Part shown: piece by piece, positions 1 through 11,099 of the stretch
How the letters are laid out: each line of letters begins with the position of its first letter
Numbering within the stretch: position 1 is the stretch's first letter
Source of the DNA: CALZJC01 sp963781065
GTDB taxonomy: Bacteria; Acidobacteriota; Thermoanaerobaculia; Multivoradales; JAHEKO01
DNA: 64,000 nt
Direction: 5' to 3'
NCBI GenBank assembly: GCA_963781065.1
Contig: CAWAET010000011.1
Location: forward strand, 71,859-135,858
Notes under the pieces: generated by a model
Database searches by the model: none
What the model saw: only the letters and a program-made list of their open reading frames with translations
Told to the model about the DNA's origin: nothing
Made by a program: the position numbers and the translations under genes

Positions 1-789
1 CTGTCGCGGACCGCTGCCGAGGTCGACGCTCGCTTCACCGAGTTTCGTTTCGATCAGGCCTGCGAGCGGCTCTACCACTTCTTCTGGGGCGACCTGTGCG
101 ACTGGTACATCGAGCTGTCGAAACCGGTCCTGCTGGGCGAGGCCGAGCGGCCGCGGGTAGCCGAAGTCCTGCTGACGGTGCTCGAGGCCAGCCTGCGGCT
201 GCTCCATCCGGTGATGCCGTTTCTCACCGAGGAGCTGTGGCAACGGCTGCCGGGACGCCAGCGCATCCACCCCGAGTCGATCGCCGTGGCGCCCTATCCG
301 CGGTCGCGGCCCGAGTGGCTCGACGAGGAGGTCGAGCGGCGGATGGGCGCCCTCCAGCAGGTGGTGACCCGGGTGCGCACCCTGCGCAACGAGCTCGGCC
401 TGCCGCCGGGGGCGCGGCCGGCGCTCTTCCTCGAAGAGGCGGACGAGGAGATCGGCGGCTATCTCGCCGAGCAGGCGCCGCTGATCGTCTTCCTGGCGCG
501 GCTGTCGGGGCTCGAGAGCGGGGCCGCGCCGGAAGGCGCCGGGCGCGACACCGTGGCCGGCGTGCGCATCGCCCTGGTGGCGCCGGAGGGCGGTCTGCGA
601 GCGGCCGACCGGCAGCGGGTGGAGAAGCAGCTGGCCGACATCGACGGCCAGATCGAGCGCCTCGAGGCGCTGCTGGCAAACCGGCAGTTCGTCGACAAGG
701 CGCCGGCGAAGGTGGTCGAGGGCAACCGCCACCGGCTGGCCGAGCTCGCCGACCGGCGAGACAACCTGCGGGGCGGGCAGGACGGCTGA
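1..789 (+). CDS. valS: Valine--tRNA ligase, C-terminal part (5' end outside window)
   Basis: The open frame enters from the left edge in frame 1 and stops at 787-789, giving the last 262 residues of a class Ia aminoacyl-tRNA synthetase that charges tRNA-Val in the cytoplasm. Seen in the sequence: the anticodon-binding helical domain with FRFDQACERLYHFFWGDLC early on and LLHPVMPFLTEELWQRLP at about residues 66-83, both typical of ValRS. The last 60 or so residues form a charged helical segment (VEKQLADIDGQIERLEALL, then FVDKAPAKVVE). This matches the C-terminal coiled-coil arm that ValRS uses to hold the tRNA core; its presence separates ValRS from the related LeuRS and IleRS. birA follows after 10 bp on the same strand. 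The catalytic domain with the HIGH and KMSKS motifs lies outside the window. Confidence 0.95.
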   Translation: MSRTAAEVDARFTEFRFDQACERLYHFFWGDLCDWYIELSKPVLLGEAERPRVAEVLLTVLEASLRLLHPVMPFLTEELWQRLPGRQRIHPESIAVAPYPRSRPEWLDEEVERRMGALQQVVTRVRTLRNELGLPPGARPALFLEEADEEIGGYLAEQAPLIVFLARLSGLESGAAPEGAGRDTVAGVRIALVAPEGGLRAADRQRVEKQLADIDGQIERLEALLANRQFVDKAPAKVVEGNRHRLAELADRRDNLRGGQDG

Positions 790-799
790 CCGGGCAGCG

Positions 800-1690
800 G
801 TGACTCCCGCGGCGGGCGAGCTCTCCCTGGAACGGTGCTTCGACCGGCACCGGCGGGCCGGCTCGGCCGGCTCGGCGCTGCTGGCGGTGGCGGAGACCGA
901 CTCGACCAACAGTCTGGCGCGGCGGATCGCCGACGCCTACCTGGAGGCCGGTCGCGTGGTGCCCCGGGTGGCGGTGGTGGCGCGGCGGCAGTCGGCCGGC
1001 CGCGGCCGCCGGGGCCGGCAGTGGATCAGCCCCGCCGGGCAGGGGATCTACACCAGCCTGCTGCTGCCGGTGACCGACGCCGAGGCGCTGGCCGCGCTGC
1101 CGCTGCGGGTGCCGCTGGCGCTGTGCGAGGCGCTCGACCGGGCGGGGGCGGCCTGCCGCATCAAGTGGCCCAACGACCTGGTGGTGGAAGGGCGCAAGCT
1201 CGGCGGCGTCCTGATCGAAGCGCTGGCCGGAGGGGCGGCGGTGGTGGGCTACGGCATCAACGGCTCTCAGACCGAAGCCGCCCTGCCGATCCCCGGCGCG
1301 ACCTCGCTGCGCCTGGTGACCGGTACGGCGCCCGACCTGTCGCGTCTAGCGGTCGACCTGGCCGAGGCGACGGCCCGCCGGCTGGAGGAACGTGAGCCCA
1401 TGGCGGAGGTGGTCGCGGCCTACCGCGAGCGATCGGCCCATCGACCGGGCGAGGCGATGAGCTGCCGGCTCGGGGCCGAACGGCTCGACGGGCGGTTCGC
1501 CGGCTTCGACGACCACGGCCGGCTGCGGCTGGTGACCGCCGCGGGCGAGCGGGTGCTGGGCTCCGCTGAGCTGCTCTCCGAGGACGCCGCGGTCGGGGCG
1601 GCCGGCGCGGAGCCCATCGGCGAGCGGCTCGCAGCGCACGGGGAGCCGGACGGGGAGCCGCAGGGGGAGCCGCACGGAGAGCGCCGATGA
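800..1690 (+). CDS. birA: Biotin--[acetyl-CoA carboxylase] ligase (BirA/BPL family)
   Basis: This enzyme activates biotin as biotinyl-AMP and transfers it to the lysine of biotin carboxyl carrier protein. The 296-residue frame starts at GTG 800. Motifs seen: TDSTNS near residue 33, the adenylate-binding loop GRGRRGRQW near residue 68, KWPND near 120 and GGVLIEAL near 133, then GYGIN. There is no N-terminal helix-turn-helix, so it is a monofunctional (class I) ligase that should not act as the biotin-operon repressor. The last 20 or so residues are a low-complexity Gly-Glu-Pro repeat tail, encoded by near-identical short repeats around 1639-1680. The stop overlaps the next start as ATGA, so the downstream gene is probably translationally coupled. 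Confidence 0.92.
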   Translation: MTPAAGELSLERCFDRHRRAGSAGSALLAVAETDSTNSLARRIADAYLEAGRVVPRVAVVARRQSAGRGRRGRQWISPAGQGIYTSLLLPVTDAEALAALPLRVPLALCEALDRAGAACRIKWPNDLVVEGRKLGGVLIEALAGGAAVVGYGINGSQTEAALPIPGATSLRLVTGTAPDLSRLAVDLAEATARRLEEREPMAEVVAAYRERSAHRPGEAMSCRLGAERLDGRFAGFDDHGRLRLVTAAGERVLGSAELLSEDAAVGAAGAEPIGERLAAHGEPDGEPQGEPHGERR

Positions 1691-2337
1691 GCGACACCGG
1701 CGACGACTCCCAGCAGCGGTACTTCCGGGCCATCGAGGAGGCATTCATCCGGCTGCGCGGGGCGCCGCTCCTGCTGTCGCCCGAGGACTGGCGGCAGGCC
1801 GACGAGTGGCGCCGGCGCGACGTGCCCCTCGATCTCGTCCTGGCGACGTTGGAGCAGGTCTTCGCGCGCCGGGCCGAGCGCGGCGCGATCGACCGGATCC
1901 AGTCGCTGCGCTACTGCGCGGCAGCGGTGGAGACCGCCTGGCAGGAGGTCGAGGCGCTGACCGCGGCCGGCCGGCGACGCGAGGCCCCGGCGGTGGACGT
2001 CGCCGCCCGGCTGGAGGCGCTGGCGGCTTCGCTGCCGCCGGGCCAGGCGGTGGTGGCGGACCGGGTGCGCGCCCTCAGCGGGACGACCAGCGACGTCGAG
2101 CGGGAGCTGGCGGTCCTCGACGAAGAGATGATGGCCGACGCGGCCGCCCGGGCCACCGCCGACGAGCGCAGCGCTCTCGAGCGGCGCATCGGAGCGGCGC
2201 TGGCTGCGCTCACCGGCCGGATCGAGGCCGACGAGCTGGTCGACGCCCGTGAGCGGCTGCTGCGCCAGGCGCTGCGGCGATCGCTTGGGCTGCCGGTCCT
2301 GTCGCTCTTCTCGTCGGAAGCCGTGGCGGGCGAGTAA
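1687..2337 (+). CDS. Hypothetical helical protein, coupled to birA
   Basis: This 216-residue protein has no family that I recognise. It starts at ATG 1687, overlapping the birA stop by 4 bp (ATGA), so coupling supports both the start and the gene. The sequence is almost entirely predicted helix, rich in Ala, Glu and Arg. An N-terminal region with QRYFRAIEEAFIRLRG and LLSPEDW precedes a stretch resembling a small DNA- or RNA-contacting helical bundle (VPLDLVLATLEQVFARR). A long, probably coiled-coil segment covers residues 95-200. No signal peptide, membrane segment, metal site or nucleotide-binding motif is visible. The spacing to comEC is 38 bp. Cytoplasmic location is inferred; function is unknown. 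Confidence 0.75.
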   Translation: MSDTGDDSQQRYFRAIEEAFIRLRGAPLLLSPEDWRQADEWRRRDVPLDLVLATLEQVFARRAERGAIDRIQSLRYCAAAVETAWQEVEALTAAGRRREAPAVDVAARLEALAASLPPGQAVVADRVRALSGTTSDVERELAVLDEEMMADAAARATADERSALERRIGAALAALTGRIEADELVDARERLLRQALRRSLGLPVLSLFSSEAVAGE

Positions 2338-2375
2338 ACGCAAGATCCGGCGGCCGCAATCCGTCCTTCAGGGTT

Positions 2376-4691
2376 GTGGCCGATGCCGCCCGGCATGAAT
2401 CTGTCCGGCCCGCGCCGGGGCCAGGGCCGGGGCAGAGGCAGGGGCCGAGCGAGAGTCCCTTCGCGGGGGCACCGACCGCGCTAGCGGCCGTGCGCTCTGC
2501 CGCCGCCGCCCTGGGCGGGCTGGCCCTGGCGGACATCTGCGCCCACCCCGCGCCGCTGCTGGCCCTGGGCCTGCTGGCGCTGGCGGTCGCCGGCCGCCGC
2601 GGGGTCGTGGCCGCCTTGGCGATCGGTCTGCTCGCCGGCTGGTGGCGGCCGGCGGCAGAACCGCCCACGCGCGGCTCGCCGGTGACCCTGTCTGGCGTCC
2701 TGGTGCGACCCTGGCTGGCCACCGAGGACGGCTGGACCGCCAGCCTGTCGGCGCGGCACTACCGGCAGGGAAGTCGCGTGGTCCTCTGGCGCGAGCGGGT
2801 CACGCTGCGGCTGCCGGGCACGGTTCCGCCGCCGCCCGGGCGGCGGGTGCGTGCCAGGGGCCTGCCGCGCCGGGCTCCCGGTCTGGCGAACGAGATCCCA
2901 CTGCCTGCGGGGCCATGGCAGATGCGGCTCAAGTCGCGCCGCTTTCTGGAGAGCCGGGACGGCGGTGCGGCGGACTGGTGGTGGCGGATTGGCGGGTCGG
3001 TGAGGCGGCGGGTCGAGGCGGCGCTGGTCGCCGCCGGCGACCGGCCGGGCACGAGCTTGCTCCGCGCCCTGGCGCTCGGCGACTCCTCGCGGCTGCCGCC
3101 GCGGTGGCGGCGGGGCCTTCGGTCCAGCGGTCTGGCCCATCTGGTGGCGTTGTCGGGTCTGCACGTCGGGCTGCTGGCGGGCTTCTGTCTGGCCGTCGGC
3201 GCGCCGCTGCGACGGGGCGTCGGCCCGCTGCTGGGAGTTGTGGCGGCCGTTCTCTTCGTCCTGGTCGCCGGCGCGCGGCCGGCGCTGTTGCGGGCGGCGG
3301 CCATGGGTGTTCTGGCGGCGGGCGCCCTGGCGCTCGAGCGGCGGCCTCACGGCCTGGCCCTGCTGGCCACGCTGGCCATGGCGCTGGCCCTCGCCGAGCC
3401 ACGGCTGCTGGGCGATCTGGGGTATCGGTTGACCTGCTCGGCGACCGCCGGCATCCTCTGGCTGTCGCCACGCTTCGAGGACCGCTGGAGGGCGCTGCCG
3501 CGTTGGCTCCGCCGGCCCCTGGCGGTGACCTGCGCCGCCCAGATCTCCAGCCTGCCTTGGGCGCTGCCGGCCTTCAAGCTGCTGGCGCCGCTGTCGCCCT
3601 GCTGGAACCTGCTGGCCGTGCCCTGGACGGCGCTCGCCCTGGCGGTCAGCCTCGGCTGGGTGGTCGCCGCCATGCTCTGGCCGCCGGCGGCGATCGCGCT
3701 AGCGCCGGTGCTCGACGCCGCGGCCGGGCCCTTCGCGGCGGTGGGTCGGCTGCCGCCGTCGGTGCTGCGGCCGCTGCCCGTGACGATCTCGTTCTGGGCC
3801 GCGATCTCGGCGGCGGCGCTGCTGGCGGTGGTGCTGGACCGTCCCGGGCGCCGCTGGCCGCTGGCGGCGGCGGCCTGGCTGGCGATCCGGCTGGCCGCTC
3901 CGCCGACGGCCGGGCTCGAGCTGCGGATGCTGGACGTCGGACAGGGCGAGTCGGTCCTCCTGCGCGACGGCGCCCGGGCGGTGCTGGTCGACGGCGGCGG
4001 CTGGCGGCACGGCGATCTCGGTGGGCGCGTGCTGCTGCCGGCGCTGGCGCGGGCGCGGGTGCGGCGGCTCGACGCGGTCGTGCTGACCCACCCCGACCTC
4101 GACCACTGCCGCGGGCTGGTCGATCTGACCAGCTATCTGCCGGTGGGCGAGGTGTGGACCGCGCCGGGCTGGCGATCGAGCCCGTGCGCCGACGAGTTGA
4201 TGACCGCGCCGGGTGTCGGCCTGCGGCCGCTCTGGGCCGGCGAGCGCGCGACGGTAGGGCGGTGGCGCCTGCTGGCCCTTCATCCCCAGCCCGGCGGTCG
4301 CGGCTCGGGCAACGACCGCTCGCTGGTCCTGGCGGCGACGGCGCCCGGTCTGCGGGTGCTGCTGACCGGTGACGTCGGCGCCGCGGCGGAGGCGCGACTG
4401 CTGCGCCGGTTGCCGAGCGGCGCTCTGCGTGCGGACCTGCTCAAGGTGGCGCATCACGGCAGCGCCACGTCGACCACGAGCGCCCTGCTGGCGGCGGTGC
4501 GGCCGCGCCTGGCGCTGATCTCGTGCGGCCGGCGCAACCACTACGGCCATCCTTCCGGGCGGGTGCTGCGACGGCTCGAGGCCACCGGCACGCCCACGCT
4601 GCGAACCGACCGCAGCGGCGAGATCGTCCTCGCCCGGGCGGCCGATGGCGGCTGGCGCGTGTCGACCCCGGGCCTGCCGCGCCCGGATTGA
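2376..4691 (+). CDS. comEC: ComEC/Rec2-type DNA internalization protein
   Basis: A 771-residue inner-membrane protein of the ComEC family, the channel that moves single-stranded DNA across the cytoplasmic membrane during natural transformation. Domains in order: an N-terminal membrane pair and OB-like DUF4131 region (about residues 30-190, including GVLVRPWLATEDG); the multi-pass competence domain (about 220-500) with the family signature SGLAHLVALSGLHVGLLAGF; and a C-terminal metallo-beta-lactamase fold (about 515-765) with LDVGQGESVLL, the metal-binding THPDLDH, LLTGDVG and VAHHGSATSTT. The metal ligands are intact, so the nuclease-like domain may be active. The start is uncertain: GTG 2376 is the longest reading, and the first 30 residues are low-complexity Pro/Gly/Gln, so a later start is possible. 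No other competence gene lies nearby. Confidence 0.92.
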   Translation: MADAARHESVRPAPGPGPGQRQGPSESPFAGAPTALAAVRSAAAALGGLALADICAHPAPLLALGLLALAVAGRRGVVAALAIGLLAGWWRPAAEPPTRGSPVTLSGVLVRPWLATEDGWTASLSARHYRQGSRVVLWRERVTLRLPGTVPPPPGRRVRARGLPRRAPGLANEIPLPAGPWQMRLKSRRFLESRDGGAADWWWRIGGSVRRRVEAALVAAGDRPGTSLLRALALGDSSRLPPRWRRGLRSSGLAHLVALSGLHVGLLAGFCLAVGAPLRRGVGPLLGVVAAVLFVLVAGARPALLRAAAMGVLAAGALALERRPHGLALLATLAMALALAEPRLLGDLGYRLTCSATAGILWLSPRFEDRWRALPRWLRRPLAVTCAAQISSLPWALPAFKLLAPLSPCWNLLAVPWTALALAVSLGWVVAAMLWPPAAIALAPVLDAAAGPFAAVGRLPPSVLRPLPVTISFWAAISAAALLAVVLDRPGRRWPLAAAAWLAIRLAAPPTAGLELRMLDVGQGESVLLRDGARAVLVDGGGWRHGDLGGRVLLPALARARVRRLDAVVLTHPDLDHCRGLVDLTSYLPVGEVWTAPGWRSSPCADELMTAPGVGLRPLWAGERATVGRWRLLALHPQPGGRGSGNDRSLVLAATAPGLRVLLTGDVGAAAEARLLRRLPSGALRADLLKVAHHGSATSTTSALLAAVRPRLALISCGRRNHYGHPSGRVLRRLEATGTPTLRTDRSGEIVLARAADGGWRVSTPGLPRPD

Positions 4692-4745
4692 GGTGCGAGG
4701 AACGAGACCCCACGCCCTCGGCCTAGACACTAGTATGGTCGGCCC

Positions 4746-5729
4746 ATGCCGCCGGTACTGTGCATCGTCGGGCCGACCGCGGCGGGGAAGAGCTCCCTGG
4801 CCCTCGAGCTCGCCGGCCCGCTGGCCGGCGAGCTCGTCAACGCGGACGCCCTGCAGGTCTATCGCGGCTTCGACGTCGGCACGGCCAAGCCCAGCCGCGA
4901 GGATCGCCGGCGGGTCGCCCATCATCTGGTGGACATCCTGGATCCTGACGAGACCTTTTCGGCCGGCGAGTTCGCCCGGCGGGGACGGGCGGCAATCCGG
5001 CAGATCCGTGACCGCGGCCGGGTGCCGATCGTGGTCGGCGGCAGCGGCCTCTATCTGCGGGCCCTGATCGAGGGCATCAGCCCGATACCCGCGGTGGATC
5101 CGGGGCTGCGCCAGGGCCTCCGCGCCCGGCTCGCGGCCGAGGGCTTGGAGCCGCTGCGCGCCGAGCTGCGGCGCCTCGACCCCGAGACCGCCGCCCGGCT
5201 GGCGCCGGCCGACTCGCAGCGGCTGCTGCGGGCGCTCGAGGTGGCCCTGGGGAGCGGCCGGCCGCTGTCGTCCTGGATCGCCGAGAATCCCGCCGGCGAG
5301 GGGATCGACGCCGCCTGGATCGGATTGACGCTGCCGAGAGGGCTCCTATACGATCGCATCGCGATTCGGGTGGAGCGGATGCTGGCCGACGGGTGGGTGG
5401 ACGAAGTGCGCCGGCTGCTGGCGGAGGGGCTCGATCGCTCACTACCCGCCTTCCAGGCGATCGGCTACCGAGAGTTGGCAAGCCATCTTGACGGCGAGCT
5501 GGCGCTGGAGGAAGCGACCAACCGTATCGTGACGGCAACACGCCAGTACGCCAAACGGCAGATGACCTGGTTTCGGCGCCAAGCCGGGATCGAGTGGTTC
5601 GCTGGGGCGGAGATCAGGCCGGCCGCGGTTCTCGAGCGCCTGGCGCGTCTCGGAATGCCGGACCCCGGAACGGCGGGACCTGGCATGGCGGCCCCCGGCA
5701 AGGCGCGTTCTGGAGGAGGGAAGACCTGA
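4746..5729 (+). CDS. miaA: tRNA dimethylallyltransferase
   Basis: MiaA transfers a dimethylallyl group to N6 of adenosine 37 in tRNAs that read codons starting with U. The 327-residue protein has the P-loop GPTAAGKSSLALELA at residues 9-23, LVNADALQVYRGFDVGTAKP (substrate-binding segment), VGGSGLYLRALIEG near residue 100, and the C-terminal tRNA-binding pattern GYRELASHL followed by TRQYAKRQMTWFRR. The length is normal for the family, with a short extra Pro/Gly/Met-rich tail of about 20 residues at the C-terminus. hfq starts one base after the stop, the classic miaA-hfq order, so both are probably on one transcript. Start ATG 4746 places the P-loop at the expected distance. Confidence 0.96.
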   Translation: MPPVLCIVGPTAAGKSSLALELAGPLAGELVNADALQVYRGFDVGTAKPSREDRRRVAHHLVDILDPDETFSAGEFARRGRAAIRQIRDRGRVPIVVGGSGLYLRALIEGISPIPAVDPGLRQGLRARLAAEGLEPLRAELRRLDPETAARLAPADSQRLLRALEVALGSGRPLSSWIAENPAGEGIDAAWIGLTLPRGLLYDRIAIRVERMLADGWVDEVRRLLAEGLDRSLPAFQAIGYRELASHLDGELALEEATNRIVTATRQYAKRQMTWFRRQAGIEWFAGAEIRPAAVLERLARLGMPDPGTAGPGMAAPGKARSGGGKT

Positions 5730-5730
5730 G

Positions 5731-5940
5731 ATGAGCAAAACCGAGATCAACATCCAGGACGGGTACCTGCTCCACAGCCTCAAGTCGGGACAGCCGCTGA
5801 CCCTCGAGCTGGTCAACGGCCGGCGGATCGAGGGCGTGTTGAAGAGGTTCGACCGCTTCGCCCTGGTGATCGAGCAGGACCGGGGCGAGAAGCTGGTCTA
5901 CAAGCATGGCATCGCGACGATCGAGGCCGCGGCTGTCTAG
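5731..5940 (+). CDS. hfq: RNA chaperone Hfq
   Basis: A 69-residue Sm-like protein that forms a hexameric ring and pairs small RNAs with mRNAs. The N-terminus NIQDGYLLHSLKSGQPLTL matches the Hfq Sm1 start, followed by NGRRIEGVLKRFDRFALVI. The Sm2 motif reads YKHGIATIE, where most Hfq proteins have YKHAIST; this is a small but visible deviation at the proximal RNA-binding face. There is no long disordered C-terminal tail. A good ribosome-binding site (GGAGGG, 5715-5720) sits inside the end of miaA, and the order miaA-hfq is conserved across many bacteria. The downstream lipoprotein start overlaps the end of hfq by 35 bp in another frame. Confidence 0.9.
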   Translation: MSKTEINIQDGYLLHSLKSGQPLTLELVNGRRIEGVLKRFDRFALVIEQDRGEKLVYKHGIATIEAAAV

Positions 5941-7267
5941 CCGAGTCCGGCGGCTCGTTTGGGCTCTGCCGGCGCTACTGCTCGCCGGCGCCTGCGCCGA
6001 GGTGGCCCCCGCGCCGCCGGCGCCGAGGCAGCCGGTCGCTGAGCGGCTCTTCCTGCTGCCGCCCACGGCCGGCTACCCGGGAGATCTCGATCCCGGCCTG
6101 AGCGCCGCGCTCGACGAGCTGCATCGCCGCCTGCTGACCGAAGGCGCCGGGGCGGAGTTGAGCCGGCTGGTGGATGCCCTGGCCCGTGAGCGGGCCGAGG
6201 CGGCGCCGGTCCAGGTGCTGGTGGCACAGCTCGAGCTGGTCCGCGGCGATGCCGAGGGCGCCGCCCGGCGCCTGGACCCGCTGGTGGCGCAGTGGCCCGC
6301 CTACGACGCCGCCGTCCTGCTCCTGGGCCGGGCGCGGGAACGCCTGGGCGATCTGCCGGCGGCGTTCGACGCCTACCGGCGGCTCGCCGACCGGGTGCCG
6401 ATCGCCGGGCAGCGGGTTGGCGAGACCCGGGACCGCGCGCTCGAGATCGTCTCGAACCGTATCGCCGACGCCCTCTCGAAGGGCGACCTGGAGCGCGCCG
6501 GGAGAGAGACGGAACGACTCGGGTCCTGGGCGCCGGGAGCCACGGCGACGCTCGACGCCGCTCGCCGGCTGGCGGCCGCGCGGGGCGACGCCGCGGCCGA
6601 GCTCGCTACCGTGCGCGAGCTGCGGCGCCGGCTGCCCGACGACCTCGGGCTGCGCGACCGGCTGGCGACCCTGGAGGTCGCGGTCGGCGACCCGGGCGCG
6701 GGGATCAGCCTGCTGCAGGAGATGGCGGCGGAGCGCCCGGACGATCCGGCGCTGGCGACGCGGCTGAGCCGGGCGCGCTTCCGCTGGCGCCTGGTACTGC
6801 TGCCGGCCGAGGTGCGGGCGCTGACCCAGGTGCCCGAGCTGACCCGCAGCGAGCTGGCGGGGCTGCTCTACTGGCTCTTCCCGACCGTGCGCTACGCGCG
6901 GCCGCAGACGGCGCGGATCGCCAACGACGTCTTCGATCACCCCTTCCGCGAGGAGATCGTGCGGGTGATCAACCTCGATCTGATGGAAGTCGATGCCCGG
7001 CTGCACCACTTTGGCCCGGCCGAGCCGGTGACCCGGGCGGAGGCCCTGGCGGCGGTGCTGCGGGTGGTGGCGGCGGCTCGTCCCGACGAGGTCTGTCTCG
7101 GCGCGGCGGCCGGCCGGTCCCGGCTTTCCTGGCCGATCGCCTGCGCCGCCGCGGCCTCCTGCGGCCTGATCGAAAGCGAGCCCGACTGCTTGCCGGCGGC
7201 GACCCTGTCGGGCGGCGAGGCGGTCGAGGCCTGCCGGCGGGCGCAACGCCTGCTGGGCGGCGACTAG
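5906..7267 (+). CDS. Lipoprotein with TPR-like helical repeats and SLH-like C-terminus
   Basis: A 453-residue predicted lipoprotein. The basic N-terminus (about 17 residues with seven Arg) leads into a hydrophobic stretch and the lipobox LLAGAC near residue 30, so it is likely exported and lipidated. Residues 60-290 are helical, with TPR-like units (for example GRARERLGDLPAAFDAYRRL and EMAAERPDDPALATRLSRAR). Residues 300-395 read like two to three SLH or SLH-like units (ELTRSELAGLLYWLFP, then DVFDHPFREEIVRVINLDLM and FGPAEPVTRAEALAAVLRV). I infer an envelope scaffold or a protein attached to the cell wall. The start at ATG 5906 lies inside hfq; a later in-frame start would still keep the signal peptide. 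The stop codon TAG (7265-7267) falls inside the left arm of the palindromic element that follows. Confidence 0.75.
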   Translation: MASRRSRPRLSSRVRRLVWALPALLLAGACAEVAPAPPAPRQPVAERLFLLPPTAGYPGDLDPGLSAALDELHRRLLTEGAGAELSRLVDALARERAEAAPVQVLVAQLELVRGDAEGAARRLDPLVAQWPAYDAAVLLLGRARERLGDLPAAFDAYRRLADRVPIAGQRVGETRDRALEIVSNRIADALSKGDLERAGRETERLGSWAPGATATLDAARRLAAARGDAAAELATVRELRRRLPDDLGLRDRLATLEVAVGDPGAGISLLQEMAAERPDDPALATRLSRARFRWRLVLLPAEVRALTQVPELTRSELAGLLYWLFPTVRYARPQTARIANDVFDHPFREEIVRVINLDLMEVDARLHHFGPAEPVTRAEALAAVLRVVAAARPDEVCLGAAAGRSRLSWPIACAAAASCGLIESEPDCLPAATLSGGEAVEACRRAQRLLGGD

Positions 7268-7430
7268 TGTCCCGTGCGGTAAGTAGCTTGACAGCATCGC
7301 CGAGGAATCTGTGGGGCTGGCAAGGCGCGTCGACGCAGGCATAGCCGTGCCTATGTCGAGGAGACGCAACGCCGCCAGCGCCGCAGAGGCCCGGCGAGGC
7401 TGTCAAGTTACTTGCCGCACGGGACACTAG
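7264..7430. repeat. 167-bp imperfect palindrome (MITE/REP-like element)
   Basis: The left arm at 7264-7295 begins CTAGTGTCCCGTGCGG. It is the reverse complement of 7399-7430 with only two mismatches over 32 bases. Complementarity continues inward (7296-7320 against about 7374-7398) with small bulges, and the centre carries a short hairpin (AGGCA/TGCCT around 7342-7357). The whole element could fold into one long stem. There is no room for a transposase, so a non-autonomous miniature element or a large REP-type repeat is the best fit. It lies between the lipoprotein gene, whose stop it supplies, and dnaE. Coordinates are read directly; the mobile origin is inference. Confidence 0.8.
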
Positions 7431-7507
7431 GCCCCGCGGGCGGGAGCCGGGCCGGAGCGTGGGCGGCGTCCACGGCGCCCGGGTGCAGGCTACAATCGAA
7501 GAGCGCG

Positions 7508-10974
<3,467 letters not shown>

Positions 10975-11058
10975 GTCTGCGAGCCAGGGGATGTGAATTC
11001 GGGTACGGTCACGCTCCTTGCGGCTGCTAGACTCGGCGCGAAGTCGCAAACGAAGCTT

Positions 11059-11096
11059 GAAGCTCCAGCAGTCACGGGGCCGAACGCTGGAACTTC
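11059..11096 (+). promoter_or_regulatory. Inverted repeat directly before the repeat-protein start
   Basis: GAAGCTCCAGC (11059-11069) and GCTGGAACTTC (11086-11096) are inverted repeats of 11 bp with one mismatch and a 16-bp loop. The right arm ends 3 bp before the ATG at 11100, and no Shine-Dalgarno sequence is visible there. It could be a translation-blocking hairpin or an operator, or chance. Confidence 0.35.
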
Positions 11097-11099
11097 TCA

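Noticed and set aside
1639..1684. Tandem GGGAGCCG-like units at the end of birA
   Set aside because: In-frame low-complexity tail (Gly-Glu-Pro), too short to be a separate repeat element.
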